Shown here: positions 8,065 to 15,259 of the stretch, one piece after another | Numbering within the stretch: the stretch's first letter is position 1 | Layout: the number at the start of each line of letters is the position of its first letter | DNA from: Mesorhizobium sp. | GTDB taxonomy: Bacteria > Pseudomonadota > Alphaproteobacteria > Rhizobiales > Rhizobiaceae | Assembly: GCF_023954305.1 (NCBI RefSeq) | Contig: NZ_JAMLIG010000001.1 | Location: 1,612,001-1,676,000 of the forward strand | DNA length: 64,000 nt | Direction: 5' to 3' | Made by a program: the position numbers and the translations under genes | The notes under the pieces: generated by a model | What the model was told of the DNA's origin: nothing | Seen by the model: only the letters and a program-made list of their open reading frames with translations | Database searches by the model: none

Positions 8065-9125
8065 GAAATGCCGGGCAGAAAGGACGCCGGGCGCCAGCCC
8101 GCGCCCGGCCAGGTGTCCGACAGCCGGTAGCCGCCCGGCCACGGGTCGTCGGGGTCGAGCATCAGCTGGTGGGTGCCGGTGATCCACGCCCGGCCCGAGA
8201 TCTGCGGCACGATCGCCGGCCTGTCTCCCACGCGCGTCACGCCGGCGATCCGGCCGGTGAAGCGCGATCCGATCAGTGACACGCCCTCGAACGTGTCGCC
8301 CTGCCTCATCATCCCTCTCGCATGCATCACCGCCATCCGCGCCGAGATCGCCGTGCCGGTCGGCGAACGGTCGATCTTGCCGGGCCGGATCGCCACGGCC
8401 GAGCGTCCCGTCAGCCTGCCGCTCTCGCCGCTGACCGGACCCCCGAAGGCGCAGAAGGAGAAATGATCCCAGTCCGGGTTTTCGGGATGCGAAAAGCCGA
8501 TCTGCTCGTCTGCCGCTTTGGTGATCCGCGTGCCGATCTCCGCCAGCGCCCGCGCCTCGCCCGGCTCCAGCGCGAAGCCCAGCATCTCCGCGTCCACGAT
8601 CACGAAACTGTCGCCGCCATAGGCGGTGTCGACCGTCAGCGTGCCCAGCCCCTCGACCTCCAGCGGCACGCCGAGCCTATCGGCGAAGGAGGGCAGGTTG
8701 GTGACAGTGATGCGTTCCGCCTTGCCGTTCCGGCACTCGGCCTCCACCGCGACGAGCCCGCCCGGCGCCTCGAGCACCAGCCGCGTCACCGGCTCCGTCA
8801 TCGGCACGATGCCCGAGTCGAGCAGCACCGTCGACACGCAGATCGAGTTGGAGCCCGACATCGGCGGCGTGTCGGCCGGCTCCATGATGATGAAGCCCAT
8901 CGCCGCTCTCGGGTCTTTCGCCGGCACGAGCAGGTTCACGTGCCGGAACACCCCGCCGCGCGGCTCGTTCAGCACGAAATTCCGCAAGGTCGCGTCGCGA
9001 TGGATGAACCGGCTCTGCTCCCACAGCGTCTCGCCCGGCGGCAGCGCAACCCCGCCCACGATAACGTCGCCGACCTCGCCCTCGGCATGGCAGGAGATCA
9101 CATGGATGGTCTTGGTGGAGCGCAT
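7995..9125 (-). CDS. Proline racemase superfamily enzyme (hydroxyproline epimerase or dehydratase)
   Basis: A protein of about 376 residues of the proline racemase fold, starting at the ATG complementary to 9123-9125 (MRSTKTIHVISCH). Known members act on proline or hydroxyproline in the cytosol with two general bases. Here the first site reads MSGSNSIC, with Ser where racemases have Cys, and the second reads DRSPTGTA, with Thr where racemases have Cys. Thr at the second site is the known pattern of trans-3-hydroxy-L-proline dehydratases, so a dehydratase is favoured, but the Ser/Thr pair leaves the reaction open. The last 35 or so residues after YRLSDTWP look unlike the family and run antisense to the small membrane gene at 7966-8064; the native stop may have been lost. 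Confidence 0.88.
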   Translation of the reverse strand: MRSTKTIHVISCHAEGEVGDVIVGGVALPPGETLWEQSRFIHRDATLRNFVLNEPRGGVFRHVNLLVPAKDPRAAMGFIIMEPADTPPMSGSNSICVSTVLLDSGIVPMTEPVTRLVLEAPGGLVAVEAECRNGKAERITVTNLPSFADRLGVPLEVEGLGTLTVDTAYGGDSFVIVDAEMLGFALEPGEARALAEIGTRITKAADEQIGFSHPENPDWDHFSFCAFGGPVSGESGRLTGRSAVAIRPGKIDRSPTGTAISARMAVMHARGMMRQGDTFEGVSLIGSRFTGRIAGVTRVGDRPAIVPQISGRAWITGTHQLMLDPDDPWPGGYRLSDTWPGAGWRPASFLPGISQNAVSPPSDTSATKPAHAKNRP

Positions 9126-9296
9126 GCCAGTTAAGCTTATCTCTCCCGTCGCACCGCAGAAAGCGATTTCGGCGGCTTTGCCGGGCACCGCGCGGCCCTG
9201 CCCCTGCAAACCGCAAGCGGGGCGACGGCCGCACGAAGTCCGCGGACAGACCGCCCGCTCCTTCGACGACCGTGCGCCCTCAACGCGCGGTGCGCG

Positions 9297-9470
9297 TCAA
9301 GTCGCCTTTTCCGCGGCGTCCTCGCCCAGATAGCCTTTCTCTTTCAGCCATTTCTCGATCAGGATCTCGGTCAGCGAAGAGACCGAGCGATGGTCGTCCT
9401 TTGCCGCCTTCACCAGTGCTTCCTTGAGGTGACGTTCGATGCGGAAGCCGAGCGGATGTGTCTTGGCCAT
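9297..9470 (-). CDS. Small ribbon-helix-helix-like protein
   Basis: A 57-residue protein beginning MAKTHPLGFRIERHLK. The pattern (basic beta-strand GFRIERHLKEALVKAA, then two helices with SSLTEILIEKWLKEKG) matches the Arc/MetJ/CopG ribbon-helix-helix fold, so a DNA-binding dimer is likely. ATG 9470 is preferred over the upstream in-frame ATG at 9485 because AAAGG lies seven bases before it. No toxin gene is adjacent, so it is more likely a stand-alone regulator than an antitoxin. Targets are unknown. Confidence 0.7.
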   Translation of the reverse strand: MAKTHPLGFRIERHLKEALVKAAKDDHRSVSSLTEILIEKWLKEKGYLGEDAAEKAT

Positions 9471-9584
9471 GCCGTTGCCTTTCATATGCGCAGGTCCGGA
9501 AACCGGTGGGCCGGCCTGCCTGGGTGGATGATCTCGGGAGGTCGAGCGACCCGGTCGCGGATCGGCTCGTGCGGGGGAATCGGC

Positions 9585-9989
9585 TCAGGCGCGCGGCGGT
9601 GCCCGGGCTTCGAAGCTGGCTTCGGGTCCGCCCGGCACGCCGCGCAGGCGCTGAGCCGCCGGCACCACGCCGGGCATCTGCGCTGCGGGGGAGGCGGCGC
9701 CGGCAATCGCATCCGGCGCGTCGCCCAGCAGCAGCGACGACGATATCGCCGCGTCCGGCTGATCGAGCGTTTCGGGAGCCTGCGCCAGGCCGCCTTGAAG
9801 GGCGAAGCGCAGGGGGAGGTCGCCCCGCAGCGCGTCGTTCTTTCGTTCGAGGACGCAGCCTTCGGCAGCGAAGAGTTCGCCGACCGGCGACGTGGCGCAC
9901 AGTGCGGCCATGGCGAACAGCACGCAGAGCACGCGCACGCCCAGGGCGTTCGCCCTGTCGATCGCGCGCTTCCACGGGAGATGTCGCAT
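9585..9989 (-). CDS. Hypothetical membrane-anchored or secreted protein
   Basis: A 134-residue frame starting at ATG 9989. The N terminus has basic residues followed by a hydrophobic segment (about 17-34: LGVRVLCVLFAMAALCA), as in a signal anchor or signal peptide. The rest is Ala/Pro rich with no known domain. The ribosome site is weak. Other frames are also open here because of the high GC, so this is only the most protein-like choice. Function is not recognised. Confidence 0.4.
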   Translation of the reverse strand: MRHLPWKRAIDRANALGVRVLCVLFAMAALCATSPVGELFAAEGCVLERKNDALRGDLPLRFALQGGLAQAPETLDQPDAAISSSLLLGDAPDAIAGAASPAAQMPGVVPAAQRLRGVPGGPEASFEARAPPRA

Positions 9990-10133
9990 GATGCCGCCGT
10001 CCTGTGCGCCGGCATCCTAGCGTCCGGCTTCGGGTCGATCAATCGGACGTTAGCGGATCGCCAACAAACGCTTTCGCGGCGGATTGCCGCGCGACGGCCG
10101 TTTCGGCGACCGGCACGGCGGGAGTAATATTAA

Positions 10134-10183
10134 ACCGGATGGTTGACTCTCCCTACGGAGTATTTATAGTGAACCATATGGTT
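10134..10183. promoter_or_regulatory. Two AACC-N4-GGTT inverted repeats: ArsR-type operator
   Basis: AACCGGATGGTT at 10134-10145 and the perfect palindrome AACCATATGGTT at 10172-10183 are 38 bases apart, and the second covers the start codon of the ArsR relic. ArsR regulators paired with SRPBCC genes often bind such AACCATATGGTT sites over their own start. The site remains although the regulator has lost its DNA-binding region. Confidence 0.5.
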
Positions 10184-10363
10184 GAATATGACCCTTCAGA
10201 GAAGATCAAGCCCTTCAGGCCACGCCGGGAAACGACACGCCCACACGTGTCGGCCGATTGGCGCCGCTCAAGCGTGCATTTCTGGACGGAACGCCTCGAA
10301 GCGCTCGACCGGCTTCTCGACGGGTCGGACCTGACCTATCCTCTCACTCCAAGGAGAACTGCG
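10178..10363 (+). pseudogene. ArsR-family regulator relic, winged-helix region deleted
   Basis: The frame starts at ATG 10178 with MVEYD, the usual first residues of ArsR regulators coupled to SRPBCC genes. After about 20 unrelated residues it resumes with ADWRRSSVHFWTERLEALDR, which matches the typical ArsR C-terminal helix (DW...FW.ERL.ALDRLL). The central winged-helix domain of about 60-70 residues is absent. The frame stays open into the downstream SRPBCC gene, so a short fused N-terminal extension could be made. Most likely an internal deletion pseudogene. Confidence 0.55.
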
Positions 10364-10897
10364 ATGAACGACCTCGCCTTCCGCGACGATTACGGCACGC
10401 TGGTCGCGCCGAACACGCTGACGATCCAGCGCCTGCTGCCGGGACCGATCGAGCGCGTCTGGGCCTATCTCACCGACAGCGGCCTGCGCCGCCAGTGGCT
10501 CGCCGCCGGCGACATGGAGATGAAGCCCGGCTCCGCCTTCGAGTTCGTCTGGCGCAACGACGAACTGTCCGATCCGCCCGGCAAGCGGCCGGAGGGCTTT
10601 TCCGAGGAAATGCGCATGGCGAGCCGCTTCGTCGAGGTCGACCCGCCGAACCGGCTCGTCTTCACATGGGAGGGCAGCGGCGACGTCTCCTTCGACCTCG
10701 AACGGCAGGGCGGCAAGGTGATGCTGACCGTCACCCACCGCCGCCTGCCCGACCGCGCCACGCTGCTCAAGGTCGCCGCCGGCTGGCACATGCATCTCGA
10801 CATCCTCGCCGCCCGCGCCAACGGCATGCCCGCCGCCGAGTTCTGGTCCGGCTGGCAGAGGCTGCACGCGGACTACGAACGCAGGATCCCGGCCTGA
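10364..10897 (+). CDS. SRPBCC (AHSA1-type START-like) domain protein
   Basis: A 177-residue protein of the Activator of Hsp90 ATPase homologue 1-like family, a helix-grip fold that binds small hydrophobic ligands. The N-terminal strand and helix read TIQRLLPGPIERVWAYLTD, followed by RRQWLAAGDMEMKPG and NRLVFTWEG, all usual for the family, and a C-terminal long helix (LHADYERR). ATG 10364 has a good AAGGAG. Such genes normally sit behind an ArsR regulator that represses both; here that regulator is a deletion relic, so expression may be constitutive. The ligand is unknown. Confidence 0.85.
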   Translation: MNDLAFRDDYGTLVAPNTLTIQRLLPGPIERVWAYLTDSGLRRQWLAAGDMEMKPGSAFEFVWRNDELSDPPGKRPEGFSEEMRMASRFVEVDPPNRLVFTWEGSGDVSFDLERQGGKVMLTVTHRRLPDRATLLKVAAGWHMHLDILAARANGMPAAEFWSGWQRLHADYERRIPA

Positions 10898-10908
10898 CGA
10901 GTGCGGAG

Positions 10909-10938
10909 GCGCGCCGCACCGACGATCAGGCGGCGCGC
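10909..10938. terminator. Hairpin between convergent genes
   Basis: GCGCGCCGC (10909-10917) pairs perfectly with GCGGCGCGC (10930-10938), with a 12-base loop, between the converging SRPBCC gene and the bufferin operon. There is no long T tract, so termination is a guess from position. Confidence 0.35.
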
Positions 10939-10941
10939 TTC

Positions 10942-11445
10942 CTACTGCCTGTCTTTACCGAGGCCGATCAAGCGGTCGAGCGACAGCGCGCCGCCGCCAT
11001 AGACGGCCAGCGTCAGCGCCATCGCTGCCCAGGGCAGGTGGAAATTGGCCCAGCCCTCCGGCACCGTGATCTGGATCACCGCCGTCATGGCCAGCAGCGC
11101 CAGCGCGGCAAAACGCGTGCCGAGGCCGAACACCAGCAGGATCGGCAGCACGATTTCGGCGATGCCCGCCGCATAGGCCGCGGCCATCGGGAACGGATAG
11201 GGATATTGCGCGCCGAAGATGTGCAGCTTGAACTCCTGCCCGAACAGGTACTGCGCGCCGCCCGACAGCTGCAGGAACCCGTCCCACTTGGTCAGCCCCG
11301 ACTTGTAGAACGGCACCGCCAGCGCCAGTCTCAGCGCCAGCAGCGGCAGCGCCGCCGGAATCGCGGCGAGCCAGCCCTCGACGCGCCGCAGCGGCGCCAG
11401 CAGCTTCAGGCCGCCGCCCATCGCCGCCTCAGTCATCTCCGTCAT
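10942..11445 (-). CDS. DoxX-family membrane protein of the bufferin operon
   Basis: A 167-residue DoxX/SURF4-type protein with four membrane helices (about 31-50, 85-105, 110-130, 137-155). The typical RLALAVPFYKSGLTKWDGF entry is present. It is the last gene of the bufA-bufB-bufC-doxX set. The start at 11445 (MTEMTEAAMGG) has a strong AAGGAGG and overlaps the end of bufC by 17 bases. DoxX proteins are thought to be quinone- or thiol-linked oxidoreductase membrane subunits. In bufferin loci this gene is a standard fourth member, perhaps handling electrons or thiol state, which is inference. Confidence 0.87.
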   Translation of the reverse strand: MTEMTEAAMGGGLKLLAPLRRVEGWLAAIPAALPLLALRLALAVPFYKSGLTKWDGFLQLSGGAQYLFGQEFKLHIFGAQYPYPFPMAAAYAAGIAEIVLPILLVFGLGTRFAALALLAMTAVIQITVPEGWANFHLPWAAMALTLAVYGGGALSLDRLIGLGKDRQ

Positions 11446-12226
11446 CTTCGCCTCCTTCGCCCAACTCTGCCGCGGCCGCAAACGCGCCGAGCCCGGTGAG
11501 ACCGAGCAGCGCCTGGCCGAAATCGAAATCCGCGTCGCCGGCCAGCGCCTGTGCGGCCGCGTCGCCCAGCATCTCGCCGGCAAGTAGCGCCGACACAAAG
11601 CCGGCGTCGCGCGCCGGCAGGATATGCACGCCGACCTCGAGACCCGGCCGCACCACCAGCACGGCCTCGCCGCCCACCGCCGAAACCGGTGCCACGCTCT
11701 CCATCTGATGCGCCTGCCAGATGCTGCCCACGGCAAAGCGCGAGCGCACCAGCGTCGCCGCCGGGTGCGGGGCAAGCCGCGTCTCCGCCAGCCGCCCGGG
11801 CGGCAGCGCGGCCAGCTGCGCGATGTCGAGCGGGGCCGCGTCCCCGGCATGATAGGCGCGCGTCACCGCCGCCTCGATCCGCGCCACGTCGGCGAGATAG
11901 GGCAGGGCGGCCGCCGGCGCGAAGCCGTTGACGAAATCGGCGAAGTCGTCGCCATAGGCGAAGAGCAGCGGCGACGCAGGCCTCGCGCCGGCAATATAGG
12001 CGCGCGCCATCAGCGCGAAGAATTCCTCGCCGACCAGCCGCTCGACGACGCGGAAGCGCGTCGCCAGCGCCTTGCGCAGGCCGACCGCGACATTGTTGCG
12101 GTAGACGGCAAAACGCTTTTCGTCCGGGGCGCCGCGCGCCGTGGTCAGCCCCGCCGGCGGCGGCAGCGCCGGATCGAGGATCGCCGCCGCGAAGGCCGCC
12201 TCGGTCGCCGCGTGGCCCATCGTCAT
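11429..12226 (-). CDS. bufC1: BufC/HvfC-family (DUF2063) partner of the MNIO enzyme
   Basis: A 265-residue protein whose N-terminal half matches the DUF2063 domain: an early AAFAAAILDP segment and the hallmark RFAVYRNNVAVGLRKAL...VVERLVGEEFFALMARAY. Members bind the multinuclear iron oxidase (MNIO) and help recruit the precursor peptide leader. It overlaps bufB by four bases (start 12226, bufB stop 12223), so the two are co-translated. The C terminus is acidic (GEGGEDDGDD). The older label of DNA-binding protein for this domain is not supported by the present understanding of these clusters. Confidence 0.88.
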   Translation of the reverse strand: MTMGHAATEAAFAAAILDPALPPPAGLTTARGAPDEKRFAVYRNNVAVGLRKALATRFRVVERLVGEEFFALMARAYIAGARPASPLLFAYGDDFADFVNGFAPAAALPYLADVARIEAAVTRAYHAGDAAPLDIAQLAALPPGRLAETRLAPHPAATLVRSRFAVGSIWQAHQMESVAPVSAVGGEAVLVVRPGLEVGVHILPARDAGFVSALLAGEMLGDAAAQALAGDADFDFGQALLGLTGLGAFAAAAELGEGGEDDGDD

Positions 12227-13113
12227 GCGCTCCTCGACAGCGGCGAAACGCTATGCCGCGTCGCCGCTTCGGCGAGCACCGCGTCGGCCCGGCGCGCCTC
12301 GTCGTGGAGGACGGCGAAGCCTGGCACGTCATTGTCCCACTCGATCAGGGTCGCGACCGGGCCGCAGCGGCCGACCGTGTGGCGGTAGAGCGAAAAGACG
12401 TCCTCGCGCACCCGTGATCCATGCGCGTCGATCAGAAGCCGCTCGCCGGCGCCGTCGACGGTCTCGTCATAGCCGGCGAGATGGATCTCGCCGACGCGGG
12501 CGACCGGGAAACGATCGATATAGGCGAACGGGTCGAGCCCGTGATTGACGGCCGAGACCATCACATTGTTGACGTCGAGCAGCAGGCCGCAGCCGGTGCG
12601 CTCTGCGACCGCGTCGAGAAACTCGATCTCGTCGATCGAGCTCTCCTCGAACAGGACATAGGTCGACGGATTTTCAAGCAGCAATTGCCGGCCGGTCGCC
12701 TGCTGCACCTCGTCGACATGGTCGACGACGCGCGCCAGCGTTTCGGGCGTATAGGGCAGCGGCAGGAGGTCGTTCAGAAAGCCCGTTTCGTGGGTCGACC
12801 AGGCGAGGTGTTCGGAGAAGGACTGCGGCCGGGTGCGGTCGATCAAGAGGCGCAGCCGCGCCAGGTGCGCCTTGTCGAGCGGCCGCGCCGCGCCGATCGA
12901 CAGGCCGACGCCGTGCAGCGACAGCGCATAGCGCGCCGACAGTTCCGCCAGCATGCGATGCGGCATGCCGCCCTCGCCCATATAGTTCTCGGCATGGACT
13001 TCGAGGAAGCCGATGTCCGGTTTCGTCGCGACGATGTCGGCATAATGCTCCGGCTTGAAGCCCACTCCGGCGCGCGGCGGCAGCCTGGAGGCGTGCAAAG
13101 GCTCGTACGGCAT
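12223..13113 (-). CDS. bufB1: MNIO-family (DUF692) bufferin-modifying oxidase
   Basis: A 296-residue TIM-barrel enzyme of the DUF692 family, which uses two or three irons and oxygen to convert cysteines in a precursor peptide. Metal ligands are visible in order: Glu38/His40/Glu42 in LEVHAEN, His67 in SLHGVG, the His of SEHLAWS, LLLENPSTY, LLLDVNNV, EIHLAGYDE and LIEWDND. ATG 13113 is the first methionine of the conserved part; the ribosome site is weak. It should modify BufA made from the gene just upstream. It lies behind a strong stem-loop that could lower its expression relative to bufA. Confidence 0.92.
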   Translation of the reverse strand: MPYEPLHASRLPPRAGVGFKPEHYADIVATKPDIGFLEVHAENYMGEGGMPHRMLAELSARYALSLHGVGLSIGAARPLDKAHLARLRLLIDRTRPQSFSEHLAWSTHETGFLNDLLPLPYTPETLARVVDHVDEVQQATGRQLLLENPSTYVLFEESSIDEIEFLDAVAERTGCGLLLDVNNVMVSAVNHGLDPFAYIDRFPVARVGEIHLAGYDETVDGAGERLLIDAHGSRVREDVFSLYRHTVGRCGPVATLIEWDNDVPGFAVLHDEARRADAVLAEAATRHSVSPLSRSA

Positions 13114-13170
13114 GACGGATCTCGCTTTTCTTCGACGGTTCGCTTCAGGCAAGTCGCGGGTAGGGACATG

Positions 13171-13211
13171 GGGCGGGACCGGCGCGGTCCGACGACCCGC
13201 CGGTCCCGCCC
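13171..13211 (-). other. Strong stem-loop between bufA and bufB
   Basis: GGGCGGGACCGGCG (13171-13184) and CGCCGGTCCCGCCC (13198-13211) form a perfect 14-bp stem with a 13-base loop in the bufA-bufB transcript. No U tract follows on the minus strand. It probably stabilises the bufA message or attenuates read-through, giving more precursor than enzyme. Confidence 0.65.
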
Positions 13212-13219
13212 GGGGAGCA

Positions 13220-13507
13220 TCAGCCGGCCTTCGGCTCGAGCGAGCCCATGTGGCCGTCGACATTCATCGAGACGCAGGAGCCGGCGGGCACGGCCTTCCA
13301 GGCATTGCCCTGGTAATCCATCGTCGAGGTGCCGGCGCAGGTGGTGCCCGCGCCCGCGGCGCAGTCGTTCTGGCCCTTCAGCGCGATGCCGTAGCACTTC
13401 TCCATCCCCACCATCTTCTCGGCGGGCAGCGGGGCGGCATAGGCGGCGGTGGCGAAGGCGCTGGCGAGCGAGCCGGCGAGGGCGAGAGCGATTGTCTGAC
13501 GGTTCAT
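13220..13507 (-). CDS. bufA1: Bufferin precursor peptide (BufA1-type, DUF2282)
   Basis: A 95-residue precursor with a Sec signal peptide (about 1-24, ending AAYA-APLP) and four cysteines at 38, 49, 57 and 78, in the spacing KCYGIALKGQNDC, TTC and GSC. This is the DUF2282 pattern of bufferins, periplasmic copper-binding RiPPs in which MNIO enzymes turn core cysteines into thio-oxazole-type groups. ATG 13507 follows GAGGAG. The gene order with bufB, bufC and DoxX and the nearby SigF/NrsF pair support this strongly. Which cysteines are modified is not visible. Earlier databases call such proteins integral membrane protein. Confidence 0.9.
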   Translation of the reverse strand: MNRQTIALALAGSLASAFATAAYAAPLPAEKMVGMEKCYGIALKGQNDCAAGAGTTCAGTSTMDYQGNAWKAVPAGSCVSMNVDGHMGSLEPKAG

Positions 13508-13563
13508 TGTTAACTCCTCTGCGAGGTATTGAATGGAACGCGCCATGCGCTCCATGACGGTGA

Positions 13564-13591
13564 CTTCGCCGCGAGGGACAGCGGCGTTACA
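13564..13591 (-). promoter_or_regulatory. ECF (SigF-type) promoter of the bufferin operon
   Basis: On the minus strand, TGTAAC (13586-13591) and CGAAG (13564-13568) are separated by 17 bases, about 57 bases before the bufA start. The same pair of boxes lies before the sigma gene, as expected for one ECF regulon. Confidence 0.65.
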
Positions 13592-13657
13592 CGGGCCCGC
13601 GAGCACGCTTTCGTGATGCCGGCGTGAGATCGGCCGTGACATTTCTGCCGCCGCCCG

Positions 13658-13684
13658 TGTAACAAATGCCGCCGCCCGACGAAT
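13658..13684 (+). promoter_or_regulatory. ECF (SigF-type) autoregulatory promoter of the sigma gene
   Basis: TGTAAC (13658-13663), 16 bases, then CGAAT (13680-13684), just ahead of the sigma start codon. It matches the boxes in front of bufA (spacer one base shorter). Confidence 0.6.
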
Positions 13685-13700
13685 ATGGGATGAGAAGGTC

Positions 13701-14228
13701 TTGAGCGAAGCCGACGAAGCGGAACTCGCCCGCATGTTCCGGGCAGCGCTTGCAGGCGACGAGCAGGCCTATGCCGCGTTCCTGGCGCGCGTGGCCGCGC
13801 TGGTGCGCGGCGTCACGAGACGCAATGCCGGGAGCGGCGTCGAAGTCGAGGACGTCGTGCAGGAAACGTTGCTGGCTATCCATCTCAAGCGCCACACCTG
13901 GCGCACCGACGCGCCGGTGCGGCCGTGGGTCTTCGCCATCGCGCGCTACAAGCTGGTCGACAGCCTGCGGCGGCGCGGGCGCCGCGTCGAGGTCGATATT
14001 GCCGACTATGCCGAGACACTGGCCGAGCCGGAAAAGGACGCGGCCAGCCCACGCGAGGTCGAGCGCGCGCTCGACGAGCTGCCGCCCGGCCAGCGCCGGG
14101 TCGTTTCGGCGGTAAGCGTCGAGGGCCTGTCGATCGGCGAGGTTGCCGCGGCCTTCGACATGAACGAGACGGCGGTGCGCGTCGCGCTGCATCGCGGCCT
14201 CGCCGCCATCGCAAGAGGACGACGCTAG
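13701..14228 (+). CDS. sigF: ECF sigma factor, SigF-like
   Basis: A 175-residue ECF sigma factor. Region 2 spans about 10-85 with VEVEDVVQETLLAIHLKRHTW and the RPWVFAIARYKLVD segment; region 4 spans about 115-170 with LPPGQRRVVSAVSVEGLSIG and the helix-turn-helix EVAAAFDMNETAVRVALHR. The start is TTG 13701, with GAGAAGG close upstream. It is divergent from the bufferin operon and followed by an NrsF-type anti-sigma gene, as in the copper-induced SigF systems of Caulobacter. The stop codon TAG is formed by the end of the inserted palindromic element. It likely drives both this gene and bufA. Confidence 0.9.
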   Translation: MSEADEAELARMFRAALAGDEQAYAAFLARVAALVRGVTRRNAGSGVEVEDVVQETLLAIHLKRHTWRTDAPVRPWVFAIARYKLVDSLRRRGRRVEVDIADYAETLAEPEKDAASPREVERALDELPPGQRRVVSAVSVEGLSIGEVAAAFDMNETAVRVALHRGLAAIARGRR

Positions 14229-14577
14229 AGCAATGTCCGATCAGGTTGAACCGTTCTGCCGGAGGGAATTCGGGCCAAGGTCGAGGTCTTCGGCGCGGTC
14301 GTGCTGGTGGCACGGCCAAGTCCGAAGACCGACGGATTTGGCCCGAATTAACCCGGCCCGCCGGTCGCCCCCGCTGCTGCGCAGCGGGAAAGGACGACCG
14401 GCAATTTTGGATGGTCGGTTTTGCCGAAGGCAAACCGACGGGGTTTCCCGCTGGCGGGCGCCCGCGGCGTCATGCGGACTGGGCCGTGCCACCAGCACGG
14501 CCTGCACCGCCTTCCTGGCGGATCGCCTCGCCATCGGAGAAACAGAACTGGTTCAACCTGATCGGACATTGCTCTAG
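14225..14577. mobile_element. MITE-like palindromic element with 28-bp perfect terminal repeats
   Basis: The ends CTAGAGCAATGTCCGATCAG... (14225-14252) and its exact reverse complement (14550-14577) are 28-bp perfect terminal inverted repeats enclosing about 297 bases with several smaller hairpins: GGGCCAA.../TTGGCCC, the GCCGTGCTGGTGGCACGGC-type stem, and GTCGGTTTTGCC/GGCAAACCGAC. There is no coding capacity. It begins in the last codon of the sigma gene and ends one base before the ATG of the anti-sigma gene. CTAG at both ends may be a target duplication. Confidence 0.75.
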
Positions 14578-15216
14578 ATGGACACGCAGAGCCTCATTCG
14601 CGCCCTGTCGCAGGATGCCGCCGCCGGCGCCGCCCGGCTGGACCGTCGGCTCGCCCTCGGCCTCGCGCTCGCGGCCGGGCTCGCGGCCGTCGTCTTTTTC
14701 GTCCTGCTTGGCCCGCGCGAGGATTTCGCCGAGGCGCTGGCCACCGTCCGCTTCCCGTTCAAGTTCGTCGTCACGCTGGCGCTTGCCGGGACGGCGGCGC
14801 TGGCCTGGCGCGCCGCTGCCCGGCCGGAAACGCGCGTGACGCCGACTGCCGCGCTTCTGCTCGCCGCGCCGGCCTTGGTCGCCGCTGGCGTCGTCATGGA
14901 GCTGTTCGCCGTGCCGGAAGGCGAGCGGATGGCGCGCCTGATCGGCACCAACGCCACCATCTGCCTGACCTTCATTCCGCTGATCGGCGCCCTGCCGCTC
15001 GCCGTTCTGCTCGCCGCGCTGCGCAACGGAGCGCCGACGCGGCCGACGCTGGCCGGGGCGTTCTGCGGACTGGCGGCAGGCGGCCTCGCGGCGACGTTCT
15101 ACGCCGCGCACTGCATCGACGATTCGCCGCTCTTCGTCGCCACATGGTACACGATCGCGATCGGCATGCTGACGCTCGCCGGCGCGCTCGCCGGCCGTCT
15201 CGTCCTGCGCTGGTAG
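14578..15216 (+). CDS. nrsF: NrsF-type (DUF1109) membrane anti-sigma factor
   Basis: A 212-residue protein with a short cytosolic N terminus (MDTQSLIRALSQDAA, the sigma-binding type helix) and six predicted membrane helices (about 26-46, 60-80, 94-112, 125-150, 155-178, 185-208). This is the DUF1109/NrsF pattern. Conserved-looking cysteines are present (Cys124 in ATICLTF, Cys162, Cys180), which in NrsF sense metal or redox stress and release SigF. The ATG follows directly on the inserted element, so its ribosome site is supplied by element sequence (weak) and its coupling to the sigma gene has probably changed. Confidence 0.87.
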   Translation: MDTQSLIRALSQDAAAGAARLDRRLALGLALAAGLAAVVFFVLLGPREDFAEALATVRFPFKFVVTLALAGTAALAWRAAARPETRVTPTAALLLAAPALVAAGVVMELFAVPEGERMARLIGTNATICLTFIPLIGALPLAVLLAALRNGAPTRPTLAGAFCGLAAGGLAATFYAAHCIDDSPLFVATWYTIAIGMLTLAGALAGRLVLRW

Positions 15217-15259
15217 TCAGAGACTGCTTCGAGATTCGCCCTGGCTTCGAAGACCGGTC

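Noticed and set aside
9297..9470. Antitoxin of a toxin-antitoxin pair
   Set aside because: The ribbon-helix-helix fold fits, but no toxin-like gene overlaps or follows it.
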